A stretch of 64,000 nucleotides of DNA from Candolleomyces eurysporus. Lineage: Eukaryota; Basidiomycota; Agaricomycetes; Agaricales; Psathyrellaceae. The stretch is from the NCBI GenBank assembly GCA_027579435.1, contig JANBPK010001485.1, positions 1-64,000 of the forward strand, in the 5' to 3' direction. The notes beneath the pieces are model-generated. The model was not told the origin of the DNA. It made no database searches and was given only the letters and a program-made list of their open reading frames with translations. Of the stretch, positions 31,630-45,100 are shown piece after piece; within the stretch, counting starts at the first letter, position 1, and each line of letters begins with the position of its first letter. The position numbers were made by a program, and so were the translations under genes.

Positions 31630-34322
31630 ATGTCGACCACCAAGAAACCTTTCGGAGAGCGGCTGAAGAGTGTTTCTCTCATCTTCGCGTGAGTGCTCCC
31701 AGCTTCATGGCGTTATCAGCACCTTGAAATTCACATCTTTCCAGCTGTGGGACAGCCTTATTTTCCGATGGTACGATGGTGTCTTTGATGTTAAATCCAT
31801 GATACTTACATGGATCTGAACTTGAAGGTTATGCAAATGGAATCATTGGAAGCGGTATGTTGTCCCTCCTCGTAGACTCTGATTATGTTGCTAATGCGAG
31901 TGTTGAATTCCAACAGTTAATACTCGTGCGTCCTTCTGCCGCCTATGTGCAGCCCGTTGGACTCGTTTTCCGACCTCTGAACGTCGACAGTGTTAACAAG
32001 GATCTATGGAAGAGAAGCTCTAGACAATCACTCTTACAGCAGGACTTTGAGTAGTCTTGCATTTGCAGGAACTATTGTCGGAATGCTCTTGTTCGGTACG
32101 TTCATTTCCTCTGCTTACCGACATGGTTACAGGCTTAACCATCGGCTGTGACCAGGGTATCTCTCTGATAAAATCGGCCGGAAGTTTGGAATGGTAGAAG
32201 CAGTAGTTCTCTCTCCAAAACTGCTCGAAGTACTCATTACCTCCAGATGTCCGCCACTGCTATCGTCGTCGTTTTCTCCGGCCTTTCCGCTGCTTCGTCT
32301 GGGGCAAACGGGAGCCTTGGAGGAATGCTGGCTATGCTCAGCGCTATGAGGTTGGAGCTCTCATTTGTCATTCTGGTCCTTCACTGATGATCCTTCCAGG
32401 TTCCTTCTCGGTATTGGTGTCGGTGCAGAATATCCATGTGGCTCAGTCTCAGCCTCCGAGCAGTCTGAAGAATCGGGAATTAACAAGAACGCCCAGCATC
32501 GGTGGTTCACGTTGGCTACGAGTAAGATCTTCCCGGGCGACCTTCCCAGCATGTACTAAATTGCCTCTTAGATTCCATGATCGACTTTGGCTTCGTCGTT
32601 TCCGCGTTTGTTCCACTTGTGTTGTATTGGATGTGAGTCGAGGTCATTTTCACTATCCCAGTCGTTAACTATTGTTCTTTTCCAGCTTCGGCAACAACCA
32701 TTTACGCGCTGTTTGGCGTCTATCACTAGGCCTTGGAGTGATCCCAGCCGCAGCTGTGTTCCTCTGGCGTCTGAGGATGGAAGAACCAGCAAGGTACAGG
32801 AAGGACTCGATGAAACACGCTCGAATCCCATACTTGTTGATCCTTCGACGATACTGGGTCTCCCTTGCAGCCGTTTCATTTGTTTGGTGAGTACTCGTTT
32901 AGCTTCCTGCCAGTGTGATGTTCTAACAGTGTTGATCAGGTTCCTATACGATTTCATTGTGTGAGTATTCTTTATGTCTCTCGACATTCACGTCCCGACA
33001 TAGATTTTGCGACCCAGGTACCCAGTAAGTACTCCTCATAAACTATGCACTGTCTATGATTTACGGTTTTCTTCCATAGTTTGGACTCTACTCTTCTATT
33101 ATCGTGGACAAGTCAGTATTTCATCATCTCACCATATCGTGCACACTAAATGACCGATGCTACTCAGCATTACAGGCGGGTCCACTGACCTTGAGGTTGT
33201 GTTTGGATGGAACGTTGTTATCAAGTAGGTGATTTTGGCTGTTGATCCCACAACCGTTATTCATTCAATTCGTTAGCTTGTTCTACATGCCTGGAACCCT
33301 TGGTGGTGCATTCATTGTCGACTACCTGGGACCCAAATACACATTGGTAAGCTCACTACCTTGTTTGAATTTGCTACCATAATCCCTTATCCTCATTCTC
33401 CACTCTTAGATCACAGGATTGCTCTGTCAAGCGCTCGTTGGCTTTATCATGAGCGGTCTCTATAAGCAGTGCGTCGTCCATCATCTGGATCTGTCTGCGG
33501 CTGCTGTTTGACAAATATGCTCCTAGGCTGACCAGCAAGATTGCTGCGTTCGCTGTAAGAAAAGTCATCTCAAACTCGAGTCTATTAGCTCACCAAACTC
33601 CAGGTTGTCTATGGGATTTTCCTAAGCTTCGGTGAACTCGGTTCGTATCTTCCTCCCACTTCAACTTGCGGACGCCGTTGCCAAAGCTGATCGTCGCTGA
33701 TAGGACCTGGTAACTGTATGGGTCTGCTCGCCAGCAAGACTAGCCCAACGGCTATCCGAGGACAGTACTACGGACTGGCAGCAGCCATTGGAAAGGTTGG
33801 CGCCTTTGTTGGCACCTGGGGTCAGTAGAACGATTCATTACTTCTTGAATTTAGTCGCTGAAAGTCTCGCAGCGTTCCCACCTATCATCGAAGGTTAGCT
33901 CTCTACTACTCATCAAATATCTCAGAAGACTGAATGTCCCCCATCAGCGTTCGGAGGAGCATCCTCCACGCGAGGAAACACAGGGCCATTCTGGATCGCC
34001 AGTGGTGCGTAAGAAGAGTGGGTATAAATCGCGTCGAAGCTAACGTCGTTCCAGGACTTGCGATCCTGAGTGCCACTACAGCGTTCTTTTTCATTACTCC
34101 TCTGTCCCATGACGGTATGGAAAAAGAGGATCGTGCAGTAAGTGACTCGTCGACGTATCCGAAAGCAAGTTGGATTGATCATTGGGGCAGTTCCGAGAAT
34201 ATCTTGAAGCCAATGGATTCAACACTTCGACCATGGGTCTTCCTGAATACAGCTCAGACACTTCATCCGTCGACGTACAAATCGACGAGAAGAAGGCTGA
34301 GGCTAAGGTCGAAGAAGTCTAA
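31630..34322 (+). CDS. MFS permease, GIT1/PHO84-like
   Basis: Plasma-membrane symporter of the phosphate:H+ / glycerophosphoinositol (GIT1) branch of the major facilitator superfamily. It is split by many short introns. It starts [20 protein letters not shown] and then shows [15 protein letters not shown] (TM1), [24 protein letters not shown] with the loop 2-3 motif, [20 protein letters not shown], and in the C-half [38 protein letters not shown] and [14 protein letters not shown]. The tail is hydrophilic, ending near 34320. Early splices (31630-31688, 31745-31770, 31828-31854) are clean. The exon beginning about 31919 needs a weak GTCCTT donor, so that boundary is uncertain. The substrate could be phosphate or glycerophosphodiesters; the sequence does not decide. 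Confidence 0.85.
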
Positions 34323-34590
34323 AGTGAACAAGCCAGGGCTTTTGACTGGCTTGGCTTATGCCTTGATCATGATCTGCTTTCATATACGTCGCCTCTGATG
34401 ACCATCCATGCCTTTGATGTAATAACGACCCGTTTCTCTTATATACCAATGTTTCTTCTCTCTATCCTTGGCCACTGGCAGTTGAGAATATCCCGAGTGG
34501 CCGACAGGGGTGATAGTACCTTTTGCGGTCGAAATTTTTCCAAAACAGGATTGCCACCGTCTCGCAATCGCTTGTTTCTCAACCACCACG

Positions 34591-35006
34591 ATGTCCTCCG
34601 ATCAGAATAATTCGAAGTCGTCCTGGCACACCGCGTATGGCATTCCTAGCCAGTATTCCTCGGTATAATGCAAAACAACTGATCAATACGCTGTAGGACC
34701 ATCAAGGTGCCGTTTGCGTCTCCCAAACATGCCTTGATTGCGAAGCAGACCATCGAAGTCGACGCTGAGTTGCAACCTTCCGCCGTGAAGAGGACTATTA
34801 CGGTAGACGGGGAGAACTTGATTGCGTATGTAGAATTCGATAATCTCACCCTGTTCAGTGATTCAAAGTGCTACCGCAGTCGGTTCGACACAGCGACAAT
34901 CCGACTTGCACGTCTAACGACGAATGCGTTTCTCGAGAATGTAGATTTGGTTGTCAGGACTCTCGAAGAGTTCGGGGAAGATGCTGAAAACAAACCCAAA
35001 CCATGA
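34591..35006 (+). CDS. PCC1: EKC/KEOPS complex subunit Pcc1
   Basis: Small subunit of the KEOPS/EKC complex, which makes the t6A modification at position 37 of ANN-decoding tRNAs. Exons 34591-34634, 34697-34825 and 34880-35006 sum to 300 nt (99 residues), the usual size. Recognisable pattern: PFASPKHALIAKQTIEVDAEL, then DGENLIA, then TATIRLARLTTNAFLENVDLVVRTLEEFG, the Pcc1/LAGE3 signature in the C-terminal helix. It converges on the PA2G4-type gene, with 222 nt between the stops. Confidence 0.88.
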
Positions 35007-35228
35007 CACTCAAAACAACAGCTATAGAGCGAGCGGTATCAGAGAACGAGGCAAGATTCGACTATTTGCAATTGACTATTTCTGTCACCATTGTCCAAAA
35101 GTTCAAAGCATGGAATACATAGGCATAATGCGTCAATGGAAGGCCGTTTGATTGCTAACCGACGATGCCAAATTTGTTCTGCTCATATTCTACGTTCACC
35201 CTTTTCAATCACTATTCGTTCTATTCCT

Positions 35229-36904
35229 TCACTCGGCCTGGGTCTCGCCTTCAGCCTTCTTCGCGGCCTTCTTTTTGCTCTTCTTATTCTCTCGCAAGGC
35301 GCGCGTCAAAAGGGTCTTCAACTCTTCGTCTCCAACTTCCTTTTCAGTCTTAAGGAGCTCAGGCTTATACCAGACCGGGGGATGACTGATCAGAGATGGA
35401 CCACCAGACAAGAGGGCGATGGTGAAGTGGAACCCAGCGACGAATGTATTTCCTGGGGTATATCTATCAGGGGGGAAGACGTCAAACACAGGATAGATGG
35501 TATATGCTTGGAAGAAAGCTTACAAGACTTCGTATGGCTTGACAAGACTGTGTTGCACAGCTTCCTGTAAACCCATGCGGGATCTTTTCTCATCCTCGAG
35601 AACGCGGATGTTGAAGGGGAACGATCCAGCCTTCTTCTGGACCTCAGAGAAGATAGCTCGGGAATTTTTCATTTTCAGTTGATAGGTGACAGTGGAATCC
35701 CGCTGATAGATGGATGTCCGGGTGTCCTCCGAACGAGCCTAGAAAACAATAATGACGTTAGAATATCAAAGAAGAGCAAAGTGGTGACGCCAAGAATAAA
35801 GTTGGCTCCATGAAACTTACCTTCCCGTCTTCGCCGGTCGACACAAGGATGTCAATACCCCAGACTTCACCTTCCGCGAACGTAGCAGCCTCAAAGTCAC
35901 GCTTCTGGGCCTCGCTAGGGTTGAGGATAATGCGCTTCTTGCCATCGATCACGTTCTGGGTCTGCTGGCAGGAAAGCATACCTAAATTACGGCGCCAGGG
36001 GTAAGTTAAGAATGGGAGTATGATATTGCCGTTGGGCAGAATGTCACACCTTCAACAGGTTTGCAGTCCCACTGCGCTGCCGATCTACCCACGATCTCAG
36101 TAACACTCCAGTTCTTGTTGCCGACTTTTACGGTACGCATGGCGGCCTCTGCAGCAGTGTACGCGGCCTTGATGACATCGGCACGTCGACCAGTGACGGG
36201 ATTTGAAGCGTCAGCACCGACAACAATGGTTTCTGCGCTGATGGAGGCGAATCCATCGATATGTGCTCCAAGCTGGATCTTGACGACGTCATTTTTGGCC
36301 AAAACTTGAATGGCTTGGGGGTCGGAGCTATTGACCAACAAGATAATTCATAGGAAAAAAGGATTCTCAGGTTAAGGGACACAATGTCGGCTGAAAAAAG
36401 GCAGCATCGGACGTACGCGATGGGCGAAAAGTGGGCAACAGCATTGTTGACGGAAATGGAAGTCGGGAACGCGACACCTGGAAGACACGACGTTATTTTG
36501 ACCGTCTAAATGGTAGAACGCGATGACGCACCCTTGGGAACCTTGACACCCTTGACAGACTTGTTGTACACGGCGCTCGTGCCTTGCTCAATGAGCTTGT
36601 CACCCTCAATGCAGAGATCGATCACTTGGGCTCCTTCCACGGCCAATTCAATCAGCTTTTTGGTGACATTGTGCACGATGTCTGCCGCAGTCTATAGAGA
36701 AAGGCTGGTCAGCAATCCATTTGGTCCAGAGCCAAAGATTGGGTGACTTCGTTCGACGATGAAAAATGATGTTATCTGGATCTGTTGACAAGATCTCACC
36801 TTGTACTTCGTGACATCGGCCTCAGCGATAGCAGGCTTGGCCTCTGGCGCTGCCGCCGCGTCTGGTGCTGCGGAGGTGGTCGCTGGCTTGTCGGTGTCGG
36901 TCAT
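35229..36904 (-). CDS. PA2G4/Ebp1 - Cdb4 family protein (aminopeptidase-like fold)
   Basis: Homologue of human PA2G4 (Ebp1) and S. pombe Cdb4, methionine-aminopeptidase-fold proteins without peptidase activity that act in ribosome biogenesis and RNA/DNA binding. Exons 36800-36904, 36532-36691, 36417-36477, 36050-36327, 35821-35981, 35524-35738 and 35229-35463 sum to 1215 nt (404 residues). After an Ala-rich start come IVHNVTKKLIELAVEGAQV, GVAFPTSISVNN, KIQLGAHIDGFAS, the VWGIDILVSTGEDGKA strand, FNIRVLEDEKRSRMG, and a lysine-rich C-tail (ENKKSKKKAAKKAEGE). True aminopeptidases keep metal-binding Asp/His/Glu at set positions, and these look replaced here. Exon 1 is followed by a 108-nt intron, the longest in the gene. 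Confidence 0.88.
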
Positions 36905-37198
36905 GGCGTAGGTGGTAGTTGTGAGGGCAAAAGGAGGAAGGCTTGTGAGACTGGTTGGCCAGGCAGAAACTCTCTAGAATGATCAGACGTCAGTTTCCTT
37001 ATCGGGATGAAGCCCCTCTTGGAGGCAAGGAAGGAGACGGAAGAAAATAAAGCCAGATAATATGGGACATGTATGATGTAGTACAATATCCGTGAAAGCG
37101 AATAAGAAGGAGATAGCAAGATAACAACTAACAAGAGGCTGGTAAGATACAACAACAAGAAGATTTCTAAGATACAGCATGTTCAATCCAAAGGTCCG

Positions 37199-39125
37199 TT
37201 ACAAATCCTTCTTCGCAATGAAGACTCTCACAGAGCGACACAGGTCGCTGGGATCGTGTTGCATTTGTGGTGGGGGCCCTGTGTCTTGGGACGGGCGTTT
37301 ATCACGGTCAAACTCGTTTCGCCATTTGCGACATTCCGGACGGTCTCCAGGCGTTTCTGGCCACCCAATGGTCGTGCCCATCCTTTCTCGCATATTGATT
37401 CGGTCGGTCATATCACTGTAAGTCCGTTAGTCGGCGTTTGAAAAGCAAGAAGATGACAAGGATTCGCTTACTTGAGCCAGCTGTTCCAATCCCGGGCAAA
37501 CAGCTGTTGAAGGGTAATATCAGTTTGGGCAAACCGCTCCACATGGTCTTCATAGAACAGTTTCTGATATTCGCGCCAGATGGGATCCTTGCACGCAACT
37601 ATGGTATTGACAGTGCGGGACAGGTGCATTGTTGTCCACCGATGAGGTCCGCCAAGATTTTTAGCCGAATACATCGCTCGTAGCGAATTGTTGTCGGTGT
37701 TGAACGGCCGTGCCACGTTCGACAGGTTCAGCTCAAATGGCCGATCCACCCCTCCTCGACTTGAGGGTCGAAGTGATTCTGCAGAGTGTCGCAGTCGAAG
37801 ANGGGGGGAGTGTGTCACTGTTGGGAGGGAGGAAGACCTTGTACGGGGGATGTGTTTTGACGTCGGAGAAAAAGGTAGAAAGATAGAAAGGAAGGACGGA
37901 TAACAGATTTGCTGATAGAAAACGGCTAGACAGCATCGAATCCCAAGAGGCCTTGATCCGAGTATGGTCTTGGGGGTGTTTTTTAAGGAGCGAAGTCTCT
38001 CTATCCGAGCTAGAGCTCGAGTGCGATGTTTGAGAACTAATTGACGAGTCTGCCATGAGATTCGCGAACTGCGATTTCGAGACAGTTTTGTGCCGTGTAA
38101 GTTCTTGAATCTTTGTTCGCAGATGGGACGCAGATGGTCGCCGTCCGACTGTCTGTGGGGAAGATTCACGCAGAAATCCTAGGCTTGAGGAGGACGAGTC
38201 CCTGAATCCGTTCAGAGATAAGTCCAAGTCTTCAGTTTTGGGTGATAGTGGAGCTTCAGGAGGCATCGTGGTACACGGGAAGATCAAATCTTCTTCAATC
38301 AGCTGTGAAGGGAATTGTGCGTTAGATTCAAAAAAGTGATTGAGAAGCACACCGGTACCTCAAGTACTCCGCCGGGTTTCATGACCCTAGAAATCTCCTA
38401 GAACCAGGCCTTGTCAAAATGACCTAATCCATATCAGGATGGAAACGTACCTCCAAAACAAATTGCCACTAGATTATGACCTTGTTAGTAATGAGCTTGG
38501 CATGATTACACGTACTCACTTCATCCTCTGGAACTCCGAGCCCAATGTAAGCAATGCGAACGAAGTCAAATTGCGACGATGGGAAAGGAAGTCCATCCAA
38601 ACTACGGGTGTGTAAGCTTCAAGATGGATCTGCGAGTCATTGAAACTGCACTAACAGATTGCCGTGTGCCCATTTCACCCGCTCAGTCAGATGGCGATAG
38701 TGCTCCAGGTCCTGAAGATTCGGCTGGACGTTGGCGATATCAAAGCCGACGATGGTGCTGGACTGCTCCAAGGGTTAATATATCAGCAACCATTTCGCCG
38801 CCGAAAGATATCCGGGGACCCACTGTCCACTGTTTAGCGGCCTCAATCGACCAAAAGCCTCCTCCACAACCCAAATCCAGCACAACTTGCGGTGGCCGCT
38901 CGAATTGATGCATGGTGAGACCCCGACAAGAGCTGACAAGGAACATGTGCTCCCAGATATCACTGTAGCTTCATCGGTGAGAGCCGCGAAATTGAAGAAA
39001 CTATTTGCTCACAAATCTACCATGCCATTCGAATATTCAAATGGATAGGGTACTGCCCCTGGCTTCCGCCTGCAACGTCTGCTGCTCAGCAGCTGGTCTT
39101 GCACGTCCTTTTCTACGGCGGCCAT
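37199..39125 (-). CDS. SAM-dependent methyltransferase (class I fold)
   Basis: Probable S-adenosylmethionine-dependent methyltransferase, substrate unknown, of a type common in basidiomycetes. Exons 39013-39125, 38824-38968, 38656-38765, 38520-38601, 38451-38468, 38358-38396, 37472-38302 and 37199-37415 sum to 1554 nt (517 residues) once the N at 37802 is left out. The start is MAAVEKDVQDQLLSS. Motif I is VVLDLGCGGGFWSIEAA; later motifs are IVGFDIANVQPNL, LPFPSSQFDFVRIAYIGLG and VMKPGGVLELIEED. A Ser-rich linker follows, then a second conserved block with WREYQKLFYEDHVERF and a basic tail. Exon 5 is only 18 nt. Without the N the frame passes cleanly from the linker into the second block, so the break is probably a sequence error. 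Confidence 0.8.
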
Positions 39126-39474
39126 TGTCCAGGGCGCGGGACGGAGGAAACACGGGGGAACAGAAGGGTAAGTGGACAACCACCTAGCGACAGATATAAG
39201 GGACTGAAAGTGGCTGCTCTGCTTTTGAATGGTCTGCGCTTACCATGATGATGGCACGACAGTTCTGGAAAATGGAGTCCCTGCAAGGTATTTTGCCGTT
39301 AGGCGCTAAGGGTTTGCATCAATCTCACCGAGTATCCGCATCGAGCAATACGTTCCGTGTGACGGCACGTGCCATACTCTCGGTTTCGTTCCCACGCTTC
39401 ATACGGCTGTTCCGAGTTCTGTTCACGGCCAACCAGCCGTCACCAATTCCTTGTCGTCGCCATCGTTCTGCACG
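39126..39474. promoter_or_regulatory. Divergent promoter region, methyltransferase / NDUFB8
   Basis: 349 bp between two start codons on opposite strands. No clear TATA box is visible on the plus side. Confidence 0.35.
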
Positions 39475-40075
39475 ATGAGCTCACTAAACTTGATTCGCCA
39501 GGCCTCGTCCATTCGTGCTGCCTCAAGACTACTCGCCTCAGCACCTCCTCGAGCGGCGCTGGCCAGGTCATATGCTACCCCTCCCCAGGAAGTCGACCCT
39601 CAGATGGATGGCTATCCCCAACTTCCCTTCATCCAACGAGGCACCTTGCCAGCGAGGGGATGGGATGACATGCTCGAGCGACGAAACTTTGGCGAACCAG
39701 TGGGTCCACGTTCATTCGCTCAAACTCCATTGGCATTAACCATGCCTTTTTGACCACTTAGATCCACGAACAAGAGGAGCTTCTCTCCATGTGGGGACCA
39801 GACGTCCCAGTCGTAGACCCTAGCGTCGCTGCGCGTCAGTTCCTTATTGCCGTCACCGGCTTTGTCGCGTTTGGCTTCACAGTCAAATACGCTTTGGCCC
39901 AGGATCCTCCCGTCATTCGTCGCGAGTATCCTTATAATGGCCTCATCAAGGAACTCGGTGGGTTGGAAGAGAATAAAGTGAGTTGCTCAACTCCTCTGAG
40001 CGCGAATCTTTGCTGACTGTGCTTTGTGAAATTGATATCAAGGCAAGAACCGAAAGCCTTGATGATAGCGAGTGA
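39475..40075 (+). CDS. NDUFB8: Mitochondrial complex I subunit NDUFB8
   Basis: Accessory membrane-arm subunit of NADH:ubiquinone oxidoreductase, in the inner mitochondrial membrane. Exons 39475-39699, 39762-39977 and 40043-40075 sum to 474 nt (157 residues). The N-terminus is an Arg/Ala/Ser-rich presequence (MSSLNLIRQASSIRAASRLL...ARSYAT). Then come DGYPQLPFIQRG, RRNFGEPIHEQEELLSMWGPD, one TM helix (FLIAVTGFVAFGFTVKYAL) and REYPYNGLIKELGG. The 'YPYNxL.xExGG' end and the 'NxGEP.H' block match the NDUFB8 family. The last exon adds only ten codons. Confidence 0.82.
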
Positions 40076-42070
40076 ATGTTGCTCCCTGTAGTTGGGCTAG
40101 ATTAGACATACACCCAATGGACATCTGTTGCAGCCCTATCAGCGCCTCCGAGTCGCAATTCGGCAGACGATCGACCGGTTGGAGACCATAGAGCCACCGT
40201 CAAATTGTTTTCTAGACTTCCAAGGCACCGAATCTGGGTTGACAGGGTCCATGACAGACTGAACAGACTTTCGTCTTTCCTCGATTGGACGGCAATACAT
40301 TGAACTTATGTATTGAGCGCAATGCGAACCTGATACCTTGGTGTGATTCTCGGAACTCATTGGAGAGTGAGGGCACATGTCGACTTGAAAAAGACTAAGT
40401 CACGGAGCGCCACTTGCTGCGCTATATGAGCCCTTGTGCACAACTGGACGTACCTACTCGGATGTCACTTTAAGTGTGTTCCAGAATCGACAACGACTTG
40501 CTAAACACTGTCGGGTGCGAACATGGTACATGTAAGGACATATAGGATAAACGATAAATAAATTTGAAGGCAATTCCGCGAGACCCTTTACATCAAAGCA
40601 GGCACCACCAGTGTCAAATTGAAGACGGGTGGGTACCCCTTGTTCAATTTTGGATCCGCTCAGCGTGCTCACACCTTGCCAAGTCTGCCCGCCGGTTTTT
40701 GACAAATGATGAAAATATGGGTACCTGTTCACAGACCTTCGGGACGAGGGTCCGATTCCCGTCTGCTTGTGTGTCAGTGAGCGGCATTGTAGGTGGTGAC
40801 GCTCGCCCTCAATTTGCTTGTGGGCTGCGCAGAATGAATTGATTTCCTAATTGCAGTAGAAAGAAGCATGCCTAATATGCCTCTGGTTGTATGGCATAGG
40901 ATCTACAAGTCGCAATTGAACCAGATCCAATCAACCACGTCTCGGCGCTAACGACCAGTGGCAGAAGCGAGCGGAAACAAATCACTACGGCACCGCGAGC
41001 GTCGCTTCAAACAAGCTTCGTACCCAATGGCATCAAGGAAAGCAGAAACGACTCCGCGAACCAACCGCAAACTCGGGTCTCGGAATGGTTATTCTATAAA
41101 TGTCGTTAATAATTTCCAGGACGCCTGACACTCGGGCAAGCCTCGCGGCTACCCATCATAGCAACTTACCTTCTCTTGCATTTCGCAATTCGCGACTCGC
41201 TGCCTATTATCATAAGCAATTCCGCAAACGCCGAGCCTCACGACATAGGGCTATACTTGTCGCTTGCCACTGGCCTGAGCTATCCCAGTGTCTTGAACTA
41301 ATACAAACGACAAGGTTTGAATTATGTTGCCGCCGCTACTCCTACTATCATGGTCCGGGCGAAATGAGACTCCAAAGATAAGGGCTAGCCTGCGCGACGC
41401 CACAGCCAATAATCGCCTTCCCGTCCCACCAAAGAGAAGCGAAGGCCGAAAGCAAGTCGGGGCATAGAGCTACACCCGTCGAAGTATTCGCATATACCCG
41501 ATTCCGAGTCGTTACGTCTTGAGGCTCGACCCATCCTCGAGTCAAAGGATCCTCCGATGTCCGGCCGTGCACAAGCGTCGTAGGTATGCAGAATGAAGAC
41601 AATCAATAGTCAAGGGGTTCCAAATGTTGCAAGGAATATGTAGTCGCTTGGGGAGACCAATTGAAAGCTAAACGACCAGAATTTCAAGAGGCCGAGATTT
41701 CAGCAAATGAGTTCGCTTCGCGGCGGATTCCCGGTGAAACGAGTGGTTTGTGACAATTTCTAGACTTGAAGAAAACCAAAGGGCCACCCTAGATATGGCC
41801 TTTTTCCTAGAGCAGGGCTAGATATCGTTGGTCCAGGCTTCAAGAGACACTGGCAGAGTCGGATATGATCACTATCACCAAGGCATTACCAAAGCGGTTC
41901 GGTTCAGGGAAGTGCCATGGGGTGGGCCCTGAGGCTGAAGTGAACACCCAACGTTTCGTAAGGTGGAGACGCTGCCCAAGGTGTCGCTGGGAGGCTCCTG
42001 ACACTTCCTAGCAAAGGATAAACGCTGAAATGTATGGGCGGGAGCACGTGCAGAGAAGAGAGCTTGTTCA
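40076..42070. other. Intergenic, 2.0 kb, no gene supported
   Basis: Only short frames occur. A minus-strand frame at 41348-41602 (with EDPLTRGWVEPQDVTTRN) looks somewhat protein-like but has no recognisable domain and no clear splice partners. No RNA gene or repeat was seen. Confidence 0.4.
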
Positions 42071-42090
42071 TTGGCCATTTTCGTGCCAGT

Positions 42091-42098
42091 TATATAAA
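42091..42098 (+). promoter_or_regulatory. TATA box of the CAF120-like gene
   Basis: TATATAAA, 51 nt before the ATG at 42142. An inverted CCAAT core (ATTGG) lies about 20 nt further upstream, near 42070. Confidence 0.55.
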
Positions 42099-42141
42099 AC
42101 GTGGATGAGCTGAGCGTAACCAGTCTAAAACGGCGGTGATC

Positions 42142-45100
42142 ATGGCGCTCTCCACATCTTCGCCCAATACCACCGCCAATCAGCAGGACAAGCTCCAGTT
42201 CCCATCCCTGGAGCCTCAGCGTCGACAGCAGCAACCACAGCAGTCGCCTGCCATGTCCAGACCCGGAAGAACCAACTCTTTCTTCGCCGCTTTTCGGTCC
42301 AACAAGCAGCAGAATGGCGAGGGGGGCTCTCACGAGAGGACGGTCTCGCTGAGCAGCATTCCTACGTCAATGGGCGCATCAGCGCCCGGAGGCGCCGTGC
42401 AAACGGCAGGGTCAACGGGCGTTCAGAGACAACAAACACAACAACATCAACTTTCCCCTCGCGCTTCACCGGCTATGCCAACTTCAACCACCATGGCACA
42501 GCAGCAACAGTCGGCTGCTGCCGCCTACCAGCAGCCATTGCCCCCAACGCCCCCGGCAGGTGATGTCGGCGGGACGAACACTGGAAGCCCAAATACGACC
42601 GGGACAGTAGCTACGCCATTATCGTCAACCCCGGCATCATCACAACCAGTGAACAAGCCACAACCTGGAGCTCCTGGTCAAACGCCCTCATTGCATCCAG
42701 AGATTCGCTCCGTCGTGGGCCTAACTATCGCCCACGCTCACAAAATCTACTTCTCTGGACCTCTGGTGCGAAGAATCGAACGTCAAGCCGATGGGCAGCG
42801 CCCACACAAAGATGAGGGCTGGACGGAAGTTTGGGCCCAGCTTGGGGGGACCACTTTGAGCATTTGGGATATGAAGGAAGTTCAGGAAGCCAGTAGACAA
42901 GGGAAAGAGGTTCCACCTGCGTATGTCAACGTTACAGATGCGGTATGTGTCTTTGGTCTTCCGCTCCTCATTCCTCCTGTTGCTTTCCTATATCACATAT
43001 CCGCTGCCATCACCTCGTGCTAACATAAGCTTGCTTTCCCAGTTCATCCAGGTTCTAGGATCGGTGACGGTGCCGGCGACCGCGAACTCTCCTCCAAAGC
43101 GCTATACCAATGTTCTGACACTCAATACCGCCGGGTCCAATTTGCTCCTGTTTTCCTGTCCATCTACCGGAGCTCTCATTTCTTGGGCTTCTGCGCTCCG
43201 TTTATCTGCCTGGGAGAAATCCCGACTCGAAGAAATATACACGGCCCATCTTATCCGCGTCACTCTTTCGAGTGAGTATTTCACCTCGTGCCTTTTGTGC
43301 GAAATGCTGACCAGAATTTGTAGGTCGAGACTATCCGACAAGCCTCTTCCGAGGCAAACTTGAGGGATGGGCGCAGATCCGGATCGCTGGCCAGACCGAT
43401 TGGAAGAGGGTATGGGTTTCCATCAGCGAGGGAGCTTCGCCCGACTCCCGAAGTACGGGCTCTCCGACCCCGGCGCAGCAGGCACAAGTCCAAACCATCG
43501 GGGGCAAGAAAAGACGCATGTCGAGTCTGTTCACCAAAGAACACAACGAACCCCATTCTACCTTGCCTGACAGAGCAACCATTGCCATGTACTCTGGGAT
43601 GAAACCCAAGGAGAAGAAGAAGCCGTTGTTGACAATGACCAACGTGTCCCAGGCATTCGCCGTTTACCCCGAACGTCCAGAGCTCATTCCGAGAAGCAGT
43701 TTGATCAAACTCGAAGGCACCTTTGGCGACGAAGAACTGGCCATGTCGATGAAGTCCAGAGAGGGTTGGATTTTGATTATGCCTTCGATGGAGCAGCTCA
43801 ATCAACAGAGTACTCAAAGTAACGAAATGCTGAAATGGGTCATTGGTAAGGTCCACGTTTACATGAATTGATGAACTTACACTGAAATCCCTATCCTAGC
43901 CCTCCATGATGCATTCAAGCTCTACGGTCGACCGCAAGGTTGGACATGGGATCCTAGAGATCCAGCATCGCTCATGTTTGGTTACCCGGTTGGTCCTCAA
44001 AAAGAGGTAAATTTCATTACCTTGCTGCGGTTTCCAACTTTCCTGACCCCTCGAAAGCATCTTTTCCTTGACAGAGAGGTTGTCGAAAGCATGGATCCGA
44101 GGGATGATCGAACCTCCGTCATTCGGGGCCGTCTTCGTGAGACGCTCATAAATTTCATCAAGTCACCCAGCTCTCAAGGAAACGGTGCCGCACCTTCCTT
44201 ACCCCCGATATCTGGTCTCGGCGACGCTCAACCTCAAGGAAATGGTCACCAGCGCGGCCAATCTATTGGGTTTAACTCAGGTCCCCAGCTTCCGCCCTTA
44301 AGCTTTGGAGACTCTGAACGTTCACAAGGAGCCAGACCACTGACGCCAATCACAGAGCGAGACAGTATAATGACGCACAACATTGGCGAAAACCAACAAC
44401 AGAGCCCTCAATCCGCGTCATTCCCCAACTCACAACTTCATCCACAGCCGTCTTTAGGGGTGGTGCAAGAACAGACCACCCCATCAGAGGCCTCACCAGT
44501 TGACGAAGGACAGGCTACGTTAAGCCGCGACCTTTCCCATAGTCCCGCTCCGCTGAGCCCATCATCCCACCACACCAATCCTCCGGCCTCAAGCGGGCCT
44601 TCTGGCCCTTCCCCACTTACAGGAACCACTGTGTCCGGAAGCCCTTCTCAGGCATCCTTTGGTCCGAGCAAACTTGGTCAGCCTATCGGACGAGCATCAC
44701 TGGATAGTACCAGGACCAATGGAAGCATTGCTAGCCCTACTACCCCATTATCGCCGAACCGACGAGGTGGGAGCATTAGTAGCGGAGTCGGATCACCACA
44801 GTTGCAGCCTCGTTTACCAGCGCCTTTGAGCAAGGACAGCCAGTCAGAGCAACACGACGCTGCTTCGAACGCCCCAAGTGACAATGCCCTGTCTCTGAAG
44901 CAACCTCACCCTTCCGTTCCTCCTCATCCTGCCCCAGTTCTTCAGCCTTCCACCTCCAGCAGCAGCAGAAACGACTTTGTGAACGAGGCTGGCGCCCTGT
45001 TCTTCATGCAGCAAAATGGGGAGAACAATCACGCGAGCACGAGTGAGCAAGCACCTCGGCAAGAACCAGTCAGCTTCGATGACGATGACTCGGACGTCGA

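Noticed and set aside
41348..41602. Minus-strand frame that looks protein-like
   Set aside because: Single isolated frame without recognisable family or neighbouring exons; kept only as a note.
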